Shown in pieces: positions 63,096 through 64,000 of a stretch of DNA of 64,000 nucleotides. The DNA comes from JANJTY01 sp038257155 (lineage in GTDB: Bacteria; Pseudomonadota; Gammaproteobacteria; Xanthomonadales; Xanthomonadaceae). The position numbers and the translations under genes are program-made. Numbering within the stretch: position 1 is the stretch's first letter; the number at the start of each line of letters is the position of its first letter. Where the stretch lies: the NCBI GenBank assembly GCA_038257155.1, contig JBBSJP010000021.1, forward strand, positions 1 to 64,000. The letters are read 5' to 3'. Below the pieces are notes generated by a model, which saw only the letters and a list, made by a program, of their open reading frames with translations, was not told the origin of the DNA and did not search any database.

Positions 63096-64000
63096 ATGCG
63101 CCCCGTGATGCGATCCCTTCAGTTTATTGGGCAATTTGCCGTGCTTGGGCTGGCCGCTGCCTTTGTGCTGATGCACCTGATGCCTGGCGCCGCCGAGCGC
63201 GTCCGCGGCTGGGCCAACGGCCAGCCCAACCCGCCTGGCCCCAATGTCCCGCTGGCGGGATACGGCGTGGTCTCCTATGCCGATGCCGCAGCCCGCGCTG
63301 CACCCGCTGTGGTGAATATCTACGCCAACAAGGCAGTCATTGAGCGCCCCTGGGTATTTGTGCCCGATCCGATGCTGCAGCGCTTTTCCGGCATCACCCT
63401 GGGGCCGCCGCGCACTCGCATCGAGCAGAGCCTTGGCTCGGGCGTGATCGTCAGCGAAGACGGCTATGTACTGACCAATCACCACGTCATCCGCGACGCC
63501 GACGACATCCAGGCGGTACTGCAGGATGGCCGGGTCACCCGCGCGCGGGTGATCGGCAGCGACAGCGAGACCGACCTGGCCGTGCTCAAGATAGAAGGCA
63601 GCGCCCTGCCGGCCCTGCCCCTCAATCAGGAAACCGGCCTGCGGGTTGGCGACGTGGTGCTGGCCATCGGTAATCCTTTCGGCCTCGGCAACACCGTCAC
63701 CCAGGGAATCGTCTCGGCGCTAGGCCGCAACCAGCTAAACGTCAGCACCTATGAGGACTTCATCCAGACCGATGCGGCCATCAACCAGGGCAATTCCGGC
63801 GGCGCGCTGATCAGCGCACGAGGCGAACTGATCGGCATCAACACCGCCATGATGTCGCGCTACATCGCCAATGCCGAGGGCATCGGCTTCGCGATTCCCG
63901 TGACCACGGCGCGCCAGGTGCTGGATCAGATCGTCGAGCACGGCATGGTCATCCGCGGCTGGCTGGGCGCCGAGTATGGCGACGCGCCGTTGCTGCCCGG
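63096..64000 (+). CDS. HtrA/DegS-type periplasmic serine protease, truncated by window end
   Basis: The frame opens at ATG 63096 (an ATG at 63108 is an alternative) and runs off the window after 301 codons. One N-terminal membrane helix (about residues 7-30) anchors the protein. The catalytic triad is His129 (LTNHHVIRD), Asp159 (SETDLAVLK) and Ser233 (NQGNSGGALI). The window ends at the beginning of what should be a PDZ domain (RGWLGAEY). Anchored, single-PDZ proteins of this kind (DegS/AlgW type) cleave anti-sigma factors in envelope stress; I cannot count PDZ domains here. Divergent from petA. Confidence 0.93.
   Translation, partial: MRPVMRSLQFIGQFAVLGLAAAFVLMHLMPGAAERVRGWANGQPNPPGPNVPLAGYGVVSYADAAARAAPAVVNIYANKAVIERPWVFVPDPMLQRFSGITLGPPRTRIEQSLGSGVIVSEDGYVLTNHHVIRDADDIQAVLQDGRVTRARVIGSDSETDLAVLKIEGSALPALPLNQETGLRVGDVVLAIGNPFGLGNTVTQGIVSALGRNQLNVSTYEDFIQTDAAINQGNSGGALISARGELIGINTAMMSRYIANAEGIGFAIPVTTARQVLDQIVEHGMVIRGWLGAEYGDAPLLP

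Overview
This is a high-GC chromosomal segment of a gammaproteobacterium. It most resembles the Xanthomonadales (Lysobacterales): gene neighbourhoods seen in that order and in Pseudomonas recur here, such as petABC-sspAB, tonB-gshB-pilGHIJK-chpABC, pilT-pilU beside yggS, and sucCD beside pilS. Intergenic palindromic repeats of the kind common in xanthomonads are also present. The order-level placement is inferred from gene content and order; I see no rRNA, tRNA, CRISPR array, prophage or intact insertion sequence.

Layout. 1-402: repeat-rich intergenic DNA. 403-7751: housekeeping genes (prmB, a Sco-type copper chaperone, psd, bamD, nadE, sucD, sucC). 7940-12006: the sensor kinase PilS (no pilR beside it), a type III isoaspartyl peptidase/asparaginase, diacylglycerol kinase and a TerC-family protein. 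12004-12533: tandem 141-bp repeats. 12534-18732: a MacAB-like efflux set downstream of a two-component system. 18969-24662: type IV minor pilins, including two unusually large ones, with a divergent PilE-like pilin. 25016-26398: ppnN. 26794-40906: the complete Pil-Chp chemosensory operon pilG-H-I-J-K-chpA-chpB-chpC, with a 2,436-residue ChpA. 41243-45798: gshB, tonB-like, pyrB, ruvX, yqgE, and a 3-methyladenine glycosylase. 46034-48344: the retraction ATPases pilT and pilU. 48433-57633: yggS, an SDR, a monothiol glutaredoxin, sodB, an FbpC-like ATPase, purEK, a Trm112-like protein, a DUF1631 protein and nadC. 57870-64000: an FHA protein, a DUF3301 protein, sspB/sspA, the cytochrome bc1 operon and a truncated HtrA protease running off the end.

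How it works together. Four loci serve type IV pili: PilS (transcriptional control), the minor pilin operon (pilus tip and priming), Pil-Chp (surface sensing and control of extension and retraction) and PilT/PilU (retraction). The rest is central metabolism (TCA, NAD, purine, pyrimidine, glutathione), envelope biogenesis (BamD, Psd, DgkA), respiration (bc1, Sco) and stress response (SodB, SspAB, HtrA).

The least ordinary items are the 754-residue PilV-like pilin with a His/Cys cluster, the very acidic ChpA linker, a pseudo-receiver in ChpB, a Val in the cytochrome b Qo motif, an SDR lacking its expected catalytic Ser, an adaptor protein with an LTxxQ-like insertion, and several families of structured intergenic repeats.
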